From: Xestospongia bergquistia
Taxonomy: Eukaryota > Porifera > Demospongiae > Haplosclerida > Petrosiidae
Reading direction: 5' to 3'
Assembly: GCA_963965975.1 (NCBI GenBank)
Contig: OZ014411.1
Span: forward strand, 23,791,249-23,855,248
Length of the DNA stretch: 64,000 bases
Positions 45,370 to 58,484 of the stretch are shown in pieces; the first letter of the stretch is position 1; each line of letters begins with the position of its first letter. Position numbers and translations under genes: made by a program. Under the pieces are notes generated by a model. That model did no database searches. It was not told the DNA's origin and was given only the letters and a program-made list of their open reading frames with translations.

Positions 45370-45955
45370 CTATACAAGAATGGTAACAAAAAATACAATT
45401 GTTACAAGTGATAATAATCATATCAGTAATTGTGTATGATTACTATTTTATACATGAAATATTGAGAAAAAACTCTTGTATTTCTTAATTTTTAACTAGA
45501 CTAAAATGTGATCTTAAAGAGAAACATGAAAGAAATAGCAATGTCATTATGAGATAACATACTATGAACAAGCATTTTAATTTGAACAAACGATTGTTAT
45601 TTTTAATAGAATTCTGCAAAGCAGTAATATTAATCGTTTTAATGGTTTAAGTAAAATTTGCATAATAATGTTCATGAACATGAATAATGTTTACTGCTGC
45701 CAGGTCGTGCAATTTGTTATGCAGTCCTATAATTGTTAATAATATAGCTGTATGCAACAGTTAAAGTGATAAGATAATTAAGTTCTTTTTCCACCTACTC
45801 AAATAGCAAAAATAAATTTTTAACTGTAAGAGCAAGCACTATGATAATGGTGTGACTGATCAAACTTAAAGTTTTCGACAATCAGTCGTGTTTTGTGATA
45901 TCATGTTAAGAATGAGACAGTGTCCTGAGTATATGCATTGTTTAATAACATTTAC

Positions 45956-46075
45956 CTAGAGTAGTACTTTCAGTAGGTGTGACAGTGTCAATTAAGAAAG
46001 AAGTGACAACAAGCGATGTTCTACTTGAAATTAGTGCACTACTTGTTGATGGCTGAGGAGTGGTACAATTAGTTC
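45956..46075 (-). CDS. Thr/Pro-rich linker exon (gene F tail, first)
   Basis: A 120-bp phase 1-1 exon between CTCTCTAG and CTAG|GTAAATG. It is related to T1-T4 (SLVVTSFLIDTVTPTESTTL) but carries one Cys (TNCTTPQPS). It is the first module exon below the gene F core. Confidence 0.63.
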
Positions 46076-47149
46076 CTAGAGAGATAGAGAAAAATATATA
46101 TGTTGAGTAAACATATTGTTGTCATGTTGTAATATTTGGACATTAATTTATTTTAATAAATTAAATCTTTTTGTGCAGAACATATTCACTTTTTCATTAT
46201 ATTTAACTATTTAACTAGTCAATGTCTGAGTTTTTTAATAATTATATTAATTTATATACTCTGGTTACTTATCAGAAATAGCAATCACAATAGAACTTAA
46301 ATGATAAATACCTGAAAACATAACAGGCTAATGAATGATACTGTTTTAAATTGTACTTAATTTAGAGCAATTGAGCATGTTAATAATTAATATAGGTAAG
46401 GCCTTTTTCATATGTATTACTGTATTTGTTTGCCAACTGTCTTTTATTGTGTATAAATTATGAAATATCCCTATAAATATACTTGCATTTAATAAATGTT
46501 TTAATAAACCACAAAAATGACATCGTCACACTCTGAAAGACATATTTCAGAGGTCAAATCAGATAAGATTTAGTCTGTAATTTTGATTTTTTATTACAAA
46601 TAAATATTGAAAAAGTAGCTTTTAGCCTTTTCATGTAGTTAGGCACTTATATAAGTAACACATTGCAGTTATTCGTAATATTTGGAGATCTTTCTTCCAT
46701 TTACTTTTATTACTTATAGTCTAATGTATAAGGCACTGTCTTTTTGTATGATATATCAACTTACCTGGTCAACAACTAAGTATTATTTTGTAGAATAAAA
46801 ATTCATTTAAATAATAATTATTACTATAAGAATTACACTTACAATTAGGAGACCACACCCATTCAGCTAATATCAACCCACGCATTATATGAAATAAAAT
46901 GGCAGTAATAAGAGCAAACTATTCCATGAAAAAAATTTCACAGAAACCTATAAATACCCAGACAATCAAATGGGTCACTTGTAGGAGTACTTTAAAGAAA
47001 ACAATGTTTTTCCTACACACCACATTATGTCCATACTTTGTATGAGCAAGTATTACTTTAAGTGTGTTGCAAAGAACAGACAAAATATGGTGGGTTTAAA
47101 AGCTTCTAAAGTTACAGTTTATATAAAACCTTTATAATCTTTTTTTATT

Positions 47150-50100
47150 AAATAATACTACAGCAACTTAAATTATTGCTTAAAAAGAACATGAAATGAC
47201 CCATTTTAACAACTATATATCACTTAAGGTATATTATCACTATATTGTTTTGATTGCTATAGAATCTGTGGTTTTGACACTTTACTAATCACTTCTACAA
47301 AAGTAAGTAAGGAGTACTGTCTAATAACACTAAAAATAGTGACAGATCATACACTGTTAGACTCAGAACAATGTAGTATCTGTTGAACTCCTTTCTCTAA
47401 GTAATGAAAAGTTAAAGAGAATCTTTTTAGCTCTGATAAATAAATACAGAAACATCAATCAGTATATTTATTATATATATATATATATAGGTACTAAAAT
47501 CATTATGATATTATGTATAACATGCAACATACAAAGTAGGTCTTATTATTGTTGTTCTACTGAAGTATTAGTTATATCTGTTAAGAATAGAATGATTTTA
47601 CTGATTCATGGTCAATGAACTAACTTATAATGCATGAGTCTTCTAATACAGCAGACACTGTTTTGATAACTACTTACTATAGAGTTTCACAGTTTATATA
47701 CTTAATCATACGACTTCTCAAAAATGGTCATATGTGCAGCATGTACTATAAATTCTATTGTAACAGATGTTACACACCTGGAATGATACTCTAAGATTAC
47801 ATAATAACAGTCATAACACACAGGCCCAGCATCAAACATAATTTTTTTTTCAAAATTAGAATTGGAATCATTTTAATAATAAACTCAGAATGCAATCAAT
47901 CAGTATATTTTAGATATAACAGAATTGTGATATTATAACATAATATAAGAATACAGTAAACTGAAATAACTATATTTGTACTTCTATAGCAAGGGTCCTG
48001 CAATTCACACTATAGTGTTTTTCATTGGTTAAGGAGGTTTTTTTCATAGTCCATTGATACATGGGCCTCCAGAGCAATATATTGGAGTTTCTGGTACCTC
48101 TATTTACTATGATTTACTATATGCTAATATGTTTTATATAAACATTAATAAAACTTCTGCAACAGCTAAACGTATTGTTTAAGAGGATCTACACATGTAA
48201 GTACATCCCAGAATTTTCCCTGCCTCCTAGATTTAATACTTTGTAAAGATCCTTATTTCATAAAATCATATTATAATTATGTCCTTAACATATATTAGAT
48301 AACAGCATTATGACATTTACTAGATTATAACATATAAGATATGAAAATTGCAAATTAACGTAACTTGGCTACTTCCATGACAAAGATTTTACTATCCACA
48401 CTATAGCACTTTTCAGTTGCTGATCAGTAATATTTAAAAGTGTGATAGTTTAGGCTTTTTTTCATTGTGAGTTTCTGCTGCATTGATAGGTGCAGTACAT
48501 CCTAAGATGTTATTACAGTCATTAATATTGTAACAATTAAAATTATTTTTTAAATGAATACCACATACAAGTGCACTCCAGTATTCTCTCTACCTCGTTG
48601 ATATAATTTTTTAACAACTATATATCACTTAGGTTAGAATGTTTGTCACTATAATGTTGTGATTGTTATTGTTACTATGGATTTGACACTCACAAATTAC
48701 TTCTAAAAATAGGGAGTGCTGTCCACTAATAAAAAATAGTGACAGTCATAACATTGTTACACACAATATCTATCATACAGCATCTTTCAAAACTCCTTTG
48801 TCTAAATATGGAAATATTAAACAGAATCTTATCAACTCTGATGAAACAAGTATGACATTATGTATGATTCGAAACATATAAGGTATAGGCATTATTGTTA
48901 TATGATTCTGTCATAATAGTTGTAATTAATTCATAGCCACTTGTCTTACAAATGCATGCTTTCCCAAAAACCATATACACTGTTTTGAATATTACTTACT
49001 ATAGAGCTTCACAGTTTATATACTTAAAAGTACAACATTTTATAAAGGGCATGCATGTGTGTAAGATCTACCATAAAATCCATTGTAACAGATGTTAACA
49101 TCTACAAGTTTACATAATGACAGCTCTGAGACAAAAGCCAGGATCCATAAAATAAATTTGTTTTAATAAAGTGCTAGACATTATGCAGAATGTATATCAT
49201 TTGATAATAAACAATAGTCTCAATCAGTATATTTTAGAGATAACAGCATTGTGATATTTACTGTATTATAACATATAATGTAGTGTAGTTCATTATGTCT
49301 GAAAGTATTTTTTCTTATTTCTGTTGTTAGAATAAATAAGAGATGAATATTGTTAGAATAAATGAGATGAATTCTGTTCAAAGTATTTGGGTTCACCAAG
49401 TAAATTATAAGTTTACCATATTGTACCCATTACTCATAAATAAGCATACATACATCACACAAATAAACCTACTCTATCATTAAGCTATTAACAGTAAACT
49501 GACTAATGACATTTTAAACAGAATCCTAATAATTTGCTATAATCAACAGTGGGACTGTTCGAGTCTGTATATATATATGTAATGAAACCACCGTGATATT
49601 ATTCATGATATGCAAAGTATAGGCATCATATTTATGATTCTATTGAAGTATTAGGTATATCTGTTAATAGTAGAAGGGTTATAAGTGATTCATTGTCACT
49701 TATCTTGTAAATTTAGGCTTCTCAAAAGCAATATATATTGTATGATTATTATCTTACTATGGAACTTCACAGTTTATATATTTAAACTATATGTAATAGA
49801 TCTTACACACCAATAATAATGATACAATAACACAGCAAGATTAGATTTATATGATAGTCACATTTATATTTGCAGAATTTTGTACTTTGTTGAGGCTAAC
49901 ATTTATAATGGTTTATGTCAGCTAAAATGATGTCATGTCTGAAAGCATTTCTTTATATTTCTGTTGTTGTGATAAATAAGAGATGAATCATGTTACACTT
50001 GTACGCAAATAAACTTATTTATAAGCTGACATTAAACTGTTTCAAAGTTTAGATACTTAAACAAAAAATTCTTAAAAAGTTAAGTGTATAGTATGTACTA

Positions 50101-50240
50101 TAAATTCTATTGTAACAGATGTTAGCAATATCAAAGCAAGGTTAGATATGACAGTCATAACACATATGCCCACTTTCCATAAAATTACTTTGTGTTTATA
50201 AAAGCTAGCCATTAAATAGAATATACATAATTTTTATAAT
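47150..50240. repeat. Long-unit tandem repeat in the intron below gene F
   Basis: Several degraded copies of the intron block. The segment resembling acttactatggaacttcaca appears at about 47680, 49005 and 49755, and a related trace lies near 50030-50180. Spacing shortens from about 1.3 kb to 0.75 kb, pointing to internal deletions. No exon recognised. Confidence 0.65.
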
Positions 50241-50449
50241 GACTTCAGTACATGACTGAATTAAGAGATATCAGTATCATGTATTAACAATATATACAAA
50301 ATACAATTACTACAAATAAAACATGGGAATCTTTATAAAATATTTTAATCTTAAAACTACATAGGTAGCATATGTCATGCTGAAAAATTGACATTGAACT
50401 CACATATTATCATTTTTTTCAGATCATGCAAATTTTACAACATTTAGAG

Positions 50450-50575
50450 AAATTACTGTTTATGTGTTAATGTATAAAAGGCAGTTAATTGTTATATTGG
50501 CCAAAAATTATAATCTAGTGCATTTTCCAAACAATTTTAAGTGAGTTTTGTTTAATCCGAGAGAGAGTCAGTAGT
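50450..50575 (-). pseudogene. Duplicated 3' fragment of protease exon 3
   Basis: Directly after gene F's exon 3, the minus strand repeats the last ~125 bp of such an exon (LLTLSRIKQ then decayed codons, ending in a CATAAACAGTAAT relic of the donor). Stops interrupt it. Confidence 0.6.
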
Positions 50576-50587
50576 GTGTTAACTTAC

Positions 50588-52213
50588 TGTTAATGTGTAA
50601 AAGACAGTTAGGAGATGTGTCTTGTAAATTATAGGGAAGACCATTAAAGTTTAGTACACTCATTAAACAATCTTCTAATAGTTTTTCCATTATCTGAGAT
50701 GGACTTAGTAGTGGTTGTTCCTGTAAGTATAGTGCTATTGCACCACTAACTATTGGAGTAGCTATAGATGTTCCTGATCGAGTTATTGTACATGTATATT
50801 CACTACAGCTGTAATCAGCTCCTATCACATCAGACCCAGGAGCAAATATATCGACACAAGAGCCACCATTTGTAAAATAAGACACGTTATCTCCTCGAGC
50901 AGAGCTAGCAACCGTAATAACATCTGGTGCACTAGCAGGACTATAATTACAGGCATCATCTTTATCATTGCCAGCACCTGCAACAATTGGTATTCCCATA
51001 TTAACAATAGTACTTGTCACGTTGTTAACTGCATAACTTATTCCACCTATCAATGACATTGAGATGATAGCTGGACGACGAGGATTCATAGTGGTGATAT
51101 TTGTTGCAGCAGAATTTAATCCATCTATAATAACACTCCATGGTGCTGAACTACTACAATTTAATACGCGAACACTGTAACAGTTAGCTTTTTTGGCAAC
51201 ACCATGAAGTTTTCCACAAGCAAGACTTGCCACATGGGTTCCATGTCCATGGCAATCACTACCAGTTTGGTTAGTTCCATAATATTTGTCAGCTGGGTCA
51301 TATCCAATATACAGTGCTCTGTTATTATCAAATTCACTGTGGTTATAATTAATACCTATATATATATATAATTAACTCTAATAGTACATATTTTAGGTAT
51401 GTTTCTTTACCTGTATCTAAAATATAAATGTCAACACCTTCTCCATCACAACCTGGTTCAAACATACCATCTAATTCTGGACTGACTTGATCAATACGAT
51501 CCAGTGCCCATGAAAGTGAAGGCTCTGCAAATGTCTCTTCTTCAAGAAATTCAACATTGTCAAGATCTTTTATCTGAATAATACATATATAGTAATGATA
51601 ATTATATCTATTAGAATATGATTCATAGTCTTACATCTTGAATTGAATTCTATATCATAAAATTCAAGAGCATTGATAGGCTGTTCCTTCTTTTATAATG
51701 GTAAAGCTGTAGGCTAATAATACCTCATAACAACCTTATTGAATTAGTCATTGATGATTGGTCCATAAGCATTATATAATTTATATAATCCTCCTTATAA
51801 GATTTTTCTGTTAAGTAAATATTAATGATTGACACGTAAATGATATTTTATATTTTCTACTGATAGTTTGATGTAGACAATACTAAAACACACATGCAAA
51901 TAATTTATACATAATTTGTATGTTTCAAGGTAACCTTATGTGCTTCATCTACTGACAACTTTGTTGTAATAACTTTAGCAAATTGACCTTCTATTTTGTG
52001 GATTCCAGAACTCAAAGAGTGACTTTGAACTTTTTCAGCAATGGCTTCAAATTTCTCATGACTCGTATCAGGTTTCAGTACAACCATATACTGACCTGTT
52101 GTCTCTATTCCAGGAGCAGCGCGAATAACTCGACGAGTCTGCACCACAGCTACAAAGAGAAGAGCTAATATCAGAACTTGGTATTGACTTGTACGAAATT
52201 GCATGTTTAGCAT
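50588..52213 (-). CDS. Subtilase gene F: secreted proteinase K-like serine protease core (I9-S8)
   Basis: Exons 52213-51935, 51573-51411 and 51355-50588, about 403 codons. Signal peptide core VLILALLFVAVVQT, I9 pro-domain, and S8 domain with DTG, GHGTHVAS and GTS intact. The oxyanion region reads GAGN, and the Ser motif is GTSIATP (Ile for Met). The start is placed at MLNMQF by comparison with paralogs; a Met four codons upstream is possible. Exon 3 ends phase 1 at AACA|GTAAGTTA. Below lie a linker, the long repeat linker, a short linker and an SMB exon with a stop. The likely product is a stalked protease with a C-terminal SMB domain. It is the uppermost intact member of the array. Confidence 0.88.
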
Positions 52214-52248
52214 CACGATACACAATGCTACCTTTGATAATTATTTGC

Positions 52249-52294
52249 TTTATAGGTTTCACGTTGAACCACACCTCCAAATATAAAACGATGA
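52249..52294 (-). promoter_or_regulatory. Proximal promoter of gene F
   Basis: TTTGGAGGTGTGGTTCAACG, then TATAAAGCAA about 40 bp before the start. This is the clearest copy of the shared promoter. Confidence 0.62.
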
Positions 52295-52299
52295 TGTAA

Positions 52300-53450
52300 T
52301 AGATTCTACTTATGCTATACAACGGAACGACACATGAGATAGTAAAATGATATGTTGAAGCAGTAAACAAATAAAATAAGATCTTCTTAAGACTTCCTTA
52401 GACTGTGTTACTAATTATACATCAGTCAGTTTTTCACGATGAAGTCAATATCTTCAATAACAATCATATGACAATTAATTTATTTTCATTTGTAAGGTTT
52501 TTGTACATAGAGACACATAATAATCCTTTGTATAACCCTGCATTGTATCAGTTATTAATTACACATGCTGAGGGTAAGTAGACACAACAGAAATTTAATA
52601 CTTTTCCAATTTCTAAAAATCTCAATGGGACAAGGCAAAGTTAGTTTTTCCTTTCATTTTCTTAATTTTAAAAATGTCAAGTTGTTGATGTACCCACAAT
52701 AAATATGACATAATTATTAGTCATCAAATTGATCTCTATCTTGACAAAATGAACTGTTATATTTATATAATAAATATTTAAATGTTGTTTGTAGCAATTC
52801 TATCATTAAATAACAATATTCTTATTGAAAAAAGAAATGTAAACGTTTACCTAGAGATGTACAAATTGAATGTTTAAATAAATGAACTGAATTGATTTAT
52901 TTTGGCTTTAGCCGTGATTGACGTAATTTTATTTCAACTACTTTTTTGAATTTATTGTATCTAATAGTCTGGAACTTGACAATGTTGTCAATAATATGTA
53001 CTAAATTTGTCCACTAACAAAATCATCCTATAATGATAATTGTAGTGATGCATAAAACCCCAAAACTATCATTATTGAGCAAAAATTGTTATATGACACT
53101 TAATCTATTGATAGTCATCTATTTAATGTTGATATCCATTATTATGATGATGGTGTTTGTTCAAGATAGAGTTTTTTCACCATATTTCTATTGTTGTGAG
53201 AAATAAGATATTAATCATAATACTCTTATACACAAACAAACTTATTTTTAAGCTGACATTAAACAACAAAAAATAGTGATTAAAGTTTTGTCTATGAATT
53301 CATACAAAAGCAAAGAGACTTCAAAAGATACTATTAGAATTGAAGGTCAGTCAAATCTGTTATAATAATAATAGTAAACCTTATTCATGTTTCAGGTAGA
53401 GGTAAGTTGGGTAGGAGATTTGAGGGAGGGCGTGATGTTGTTAAGCTGGG
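52300..53450. other. Upstream spacer of gene F
   Basis: AT-rich; no exon, inverted-repeat element or recognisable repeat seen. Confidence 0.55.
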
Positions 53451-53454
53451 ATGA

Positions 53455-53900
53455 AGACATATGTCTCATCTTCAACAAAATCACAATTGTCAAGATCTTT
53501 TAATAAGAAAAAGTTTTATAATATCAATATTAGGTATACTTGATAGTGCAATTCATAGTTTATACATTTTGCATTGAACAATCTGTTCTAAAACATAAAA
53601 CCTGAGAGCATACATATGTTGTACATTCTTTTATAATGGCAGAGTGTTAGATTCATAAAGAACTTGTGACAGTGAATATTATATAAATACTCGTTTATGT
53701 AAATATTATATAAACCTGCTAATAAAATGTTTTTAACTGAGAAAGAATATTACTTGACAAGCACATGTCCCTATGGCTTGGTGTTAATTACAACCATATA
53801 CTGACCTGTTGTAGCTGTTCCAGGAGAAGCACGAATAACACGACGTGTCTGTACCCAACTGAAAAGAGAAGTACTAATATCAGAACTTGACTATTTTAAG
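53455..53900 (-). pseudogene. Subtilase pseudogene G1 (exon 1 and exon 2 remnants)
   Basis: Around 53893-53785 lies a piece of exon 1 (TRRVIRA, then TTGQYMVV) with a damaged signal sequence and no I9 remainder. At 53515-53455 is the start of exon 2 (KDLDNCDFVEDET). Exon 3 is absent. The conserved promoter block (acgttcaaccacacctccaa) survives at about 53949. Confidence 0.72.
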
Positions 53901-54209
53901 CATCACAATGCACTGTGCTAGTTGCTGGTTTTATAGATATTACATAATTTACGTTCAACCACACCTCCAAATATGAAAGGATGATTAATATCCAAGTGAT
54001 GATTAATATTCAAACATTTTTTAATGCCAAGGCAATTGAATATATGTTAAAATAATAACCAATTAATTTAAACAACTGCTTCTTATACATATGTGTGTGT
54101 GTGCGTGTGAGTGGGTCCCTATGAGTGGTGCCTTCATGTGGCAGGGATGGCCAACGTTGTTTATATGACAGCTAAAGGACTCAGTGAGCTATCTTCACAA
54201 TTCTGCTGG

Positions 54210-55659
54210 TTATGTTCTGATCAATATATTGACACAAAAGACACCATTCATGAAGAAAGAGACATAATCACCTTGAGCAGAGCTAGCAACAGTAATAACA
54301 CCTGGTGCACTGCCAGGACTATGCATTATCTCGTTCATTACCAGCAGCTATAACAATTGATATGCCCATATTAATGATATTGCTTGACACATTGTTAACT
54401 GAACTAGTTAGTATATGAACCACGGAATGACATTGATAGATGGATGAAGAAGATTCTTATTGGTTATAATTGTTGCAGCGTATTTTAATCTATGTATAAT
54501 AATGCTCAAAAATGCTCTCACACACCATCCTAGTACATGAACACTGTAACAGTTAGCTTTTATAGCAACACCATAAAGGTTTCTATAAGCAGGACTTGCT
54601 ACATAAATTCCATGTCACAACAATCTCTGCCTGTTAAATTAGTTCCATAGTAGTTATAAACTGGGTCATATCTATGGAATATGGAATACAAACTATGACA
54701 AAAATACGCATACAATTCACAATTATTGCATATTCAAAATTCACGATTTTACCAAAATTTTCCGATTATCATATTTCACTATTAACGATTTTACTGTGAA
54801 GTCGTGATTATTCCACTTCTCGATTCACGATTTCACCGAAAATTCTCGATTATTGCAATTCGCGAATTTTATAGTGAATTTGCGATTCTCGATGAAAATC
54901 GCTTATTTCTGAGTAAAATCATGACTTTTGAATATGCAATATCGTGAATTACCGGTAGAATCGTGAATTTTGAATATGTAACAATTGTGAATTAAATATA
55001 CAATATTCGTGAATTGAACGCCTATTTTTGTCGTAAGTAGTTCGTATTCCATAGATAGATATATGAATGAAGAAATTAAATGAATTGGCACACAGTGGAT
55101 GGACCAAATGGATACATTGATGAGAAAGAAAGAGACAGAAATAATACTTTTAAGTATATTGACCCTCAGACAAAAGTTACAAAAGTACTTTATTAATTCA
55201 TCACTGCTACATTTATTAACGGTTAAATACGCAACAGATTGTTATCCACCACAGACAGATTAATAAATTAATAAATATATAGTAATATATGTATGCATGT
55301 ATGTATGGTGGATGGATGGATTGATGCATGGATGGATGGATGTATATGTGTTTGTGTGTTTTTGTGTATGTATTTTAAGGCTTCAGCTTCTGACAGTTTT
55401 GTAACAATTACATTAGTAAATTGACCTACTTTATGGCTTTCTGAATTGACAGGCTGACTTTGAACTATTTCAGCAATAGCTTCAAATCTCTCATGACTAG
55501 TATGATAGTATCAGGTGTCAGAACAACCATATACTGACTTGTTGTTTTTATTCTAGGAGCAGCACGAATAACTCGACGAGTCTGCACCACAGCTACAAAG
55601 AGAAGAGCTAATATCAGAACTTGGTATTGACTTGTACGAAATTGCATGTTTAGCATCAT
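54210..55659 (-). pseudogene. Subtilase pseudogene G2, split by an inverted-repeat element
   Basis: Exon 1 relic at 55659-55375 has the signal peptide and start of I9 almost as in gene F (VLILALLFVAVVQTRR), then an 8-bp insertion near 55500 (agtatgatagtatcagg for agtatcagg) that breaks the frame. Exon 3 relic at about 54668-54215 has many indels and stops. The HGTH region is damaged, and the part with the catalytic Ser is missing. An element at 54671-55055 sits at the codons for the DPVDNYY loop. Exon 2 is not found. Confidence 0.78.
54671..55055. mobile_element. Inverted-repeat element with internal ATTCACGATT repeats, TA-flanked
   Basis: Ends tctatggaata and tattccataga open arms that pair through gacaaaaat and the attcac-type words. 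TA lies on both sides. The interior consists largely of short direct and inverted repeats of attcacgatt/aatcgtgaat. Non-coding. Confidence 0.75.
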
Positions 55660-55699
55660 TAGTGCCAACTTCCCTAATTGCTCGTTTTATAGGTATCAG

Positions 55700-56700
55700 G
55701 CTCTAAACCAAGCATCTAAATATGAAACAATTATAATATTCAATGCAATGATGTAGAGTATAGTCAATAAATTGCTTTTAGTGCCATATAACGAAGAACA
55801 CATAAAGACAGGGTAGTGCTCTAGATATAGCTACATTGGATGCCAGTGGAAAAAAATTGCCGACCAATTCAATGATATATATAATATATAAGGAGGCTCA
55901 CAAAACGACGTTAATTTGATTAATTGCTTAACTTGTTAGGTTTTAAAAGCTTTTAACATTGTAAAGCTGTCTTCTATACTAGAATGACATTAATGGGATG
56001 ATATTGTAAATATTAATCTGATACTATTAAGGTAAGGTGGAGAACTTGTTTCATATGATAATCTCATAAGAAAGTAATGAAGATTACTAAAGACTATCAG
56101 TTTATTATCTTCACTATTGCAAATAAAAAAGTTAACAAAATTACTCCATCCTTTAGACAAAAATCTTTCAAATACTCCTTGGTATGAAGTAAACATATGA
56201 CTGTTAAAAAAGGAAATTCTGCCTTCTGATAGACTGAAACCAGCTGGTTATTTTAAATATGCTTTTCACTGATTACTGCAATGTTTATGCAACTATTTAT
56301 TTTTTATTAGTTATTTATGCAATCATTTAAACAGTTGTGTTACATGTTATATAAGTGTTGAGTCATTTACATTTATATTCAAATCATGCAATTTATTATT
56401 TCAGTTGTTTATGTGACAATGTAACATTTTTTAAGGACATCAAATGGAAACATTTTTTCCAGCAAGTATTTGTTGTATACATTTATAACTGATTATAAAG
56501 TTCTGTGGAAACATTAAAGTTTATTTTGTAAATATATACGAAAATTTATAATTTTCAAGTGCTTCTATATAGAAGGAAATAGGCTCTTTATATAACAGAT
56601 TGGCCTATTAAAGAAATCTTTTATTGACAAAATGAATGTCCAATAGCTACTGCTAGTTTAAAGGGCACAAAAAGAATAGAACAATAATAAATAAAACAGA
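55700..56700. other. Spacer with no recognised feature
   Basis: AT-rich. The stretch near 56445-56600 (agcaagtatttg ... aagtttatttt) resembles 13260-13440, so it is older duplicated flank. No gene seen. Confidence 0.45.
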
Positions 56701-56709
56701 ATTAAGGTA

Positions 56710-57072
56710 TTAAATTACAGGATATAGTATCATTAATAACACAGAGATAAATAAGTGATTGATAGTATATAAGTTATAGTGTGATAAGTGATGGTGAATT
56801 GATGGTTGGTAAAGAAGCAAATTTACTTTAGATTTAAAGGTGATTAGAGATGAGCTAGACTTCGCATGATAAGAAAGTGAATTATACAGAGAGAGAACAG
56901 AAGGGACAAATGAGTTTTGTGAGCCAGATGTGTGAGAAAAAGGTCTGATAAAGGTGAGAGGATCAAAGTGACAAGAAGCATAACTTGGCTGAGGTTTGCG
57001 AATGAAAATGTTAGAAGGAAAATAAAGGAGGTTGTTAGTGATTTTATATGAAATATCTTTCATAATAGACAA
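56710..57072 (-). pseudogene. 3' end of a non-LTR retrotransposon ORF2
   Basis: The 120-codon frame contains FIRPFSHTSG, SFVPSVLSLYNSLSYHA and ITFKSKVNLLLYQ. This resembles the extreme C-terminus of many LINE-type ORF2 proteins (a short Arg/Tyr segment, then a P-x-x-I-x-x-W-N-S-L-P-like box, then FK-SK). The upstream reverse transcriptase is absent, as expected for a 5'-truncated insertion. Confidence 0.6.
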
Positions 57073-57375
57073 GCTATCTCTGATTCATAGTCACTTCTCT
57101 CATAAATGCATTCTTTCCAAAAAACATCATACATTGTTTTGATTAGTACTTACTGTGGAACTTCACAGTTTATTTAAACATACAATTTTTGTAAAGGACA
57201 TGTGTGTTCATCATCTTTGTGTGATACATAAAGATAGTAATGATAACACTTTAATGTACAGCACTCAGTGATATTATTACATATTTTCTAATTGACATTT
57301 TTTAAAATACAAATAGACCTCTATAAAAGTAAATCATACATGCACACAATTTTTGTACAATATATATGTTTACAT

Positions 57376-57655
57376 CTATGTTTTAGACTAACCTTCTGTG
57401 CTTCATCGAACTGACAGCTTTGTCACAATCATTTTAGCAAATTTGCCTTCCTTTTTGTGGATTTCAGAACTCAAAGACTGGCTTTGAACTTTTTCAGCAA
57501 TGGCTTCAAATCTCTCATGACTGGTATCTGGCGTCAGTACAACCATATACTGACCTGTTGTTTTTATTCCAGGTGCAACAAGAATTACTTGACGTGTCTG
57601 CACCACAACTAAAAACTAATATCAGAACTTGATTGACTCGTAGGAAATTGCATGT
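57376..57655 (-). pseudogene. Subtilase pseudogene H (exon 1 only)
   Basis: Exon 1 relic: start MQFPTSQ, a signal sequence destroyed by small deletions and an in-frame stop, then a recognisable I9 start (TTGQYMVVLTPDTSHERFEA). An extra base before the donor shifts the last codons. The promoter block remains at about 57711-57730. No exon 2 or 3 follows. Confidence 0.78.
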
Positions 57656-57785
57656 TTAACATTATGATACAAAGTGCCTACCATAGTTAATTGCTTGTTT
57701 TATAGGTTTCATGTTGAACCACACCTCTAAATATTAAACGATGACACAACTACTGAAGCTTAAATAAGGACATCCCAATTCTAGG

Positions 57786-58462
57786 GATGCCTCAGACGGA
57801 CATTTTCAAACAAACGGAGTTATACGGAGCTAGAATCTTCGCCATGAGTTTCGTATGTAACAATGCAGAAATGAATATCCGTCGTCAGTTTCCGTGTAAG
57901 ACAATCTCGCTGACGCTCGATTTAACAGACGGCTCGTGGTACTCGCGCTCAGCGTTTTATTAAGTAACTAGAAAAGCCTAATAAAAATTAGAAATTGTAA
58001 ACGTGTCAAGAATGGAATAAGGAATAAAGAGCTGGACCATACGGAAGCCGAAAACGGACATTCCAATTCATATTTCTTTATTTCTTCCGCGACGTTGGCA
58101 TATTTAAAAATCCCAATTAACAACCCAGTTGATGAGTTCCAATTTCTTATTCCTAACTTCTAGGCTTTTATTTTTACTTAATAAAGCATGGAGCGCGAGT
58201 ACCATGAGCAATCTCGATCGTCAGCAAGATGTTTCCGGTTGGGTTCCTGATGGTCTATTAATTACAGAAGCCGTGGATGGACATTCAAACTTCCTATAAC
58301 CCCGTTTAATTGAAACTGGAAATAGGAATTAGAATGTACATCTACGGGTTCCATAGGACCCTATCAACCAGGTTGTTAATTGGAATTTAAATACGCGATG
58401 GTGCTCGGAAGAAAAAGGAAATAGGAATTGGAATGTCTTTTTGAGGCTTCCGTAGCGGCTTT
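57786..58462. mobile_element. Nested copies of the GAAGCC MITE-like family
   Basis: Contains several end sequences of the 21628 element: gatgcctcagacggacatt at 57787, cggaagccgaaaacggacat at about 58041, agaagccgtggatggacatt at about 58266 and ggaattggaatgtctttttg with cttccgtag at about 58420-58455. The inner words gatgagttccaatttcttat and ggtactcgcgctc also match it, in both orientations. I read this as two or more nested or rearranged copies; the exact borders are unclear. Confidence 0.6.
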
Positions 58463-58484
58463 CGTACTATTCTAATTATATTTT

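Noticed and set aside
54111..54353. 80-codon plus-strand frame with several Cys and Trp
   Set aside because: Its second half is antisense of the pseudogene G2 exon 3, and the first half has no relative I can name.
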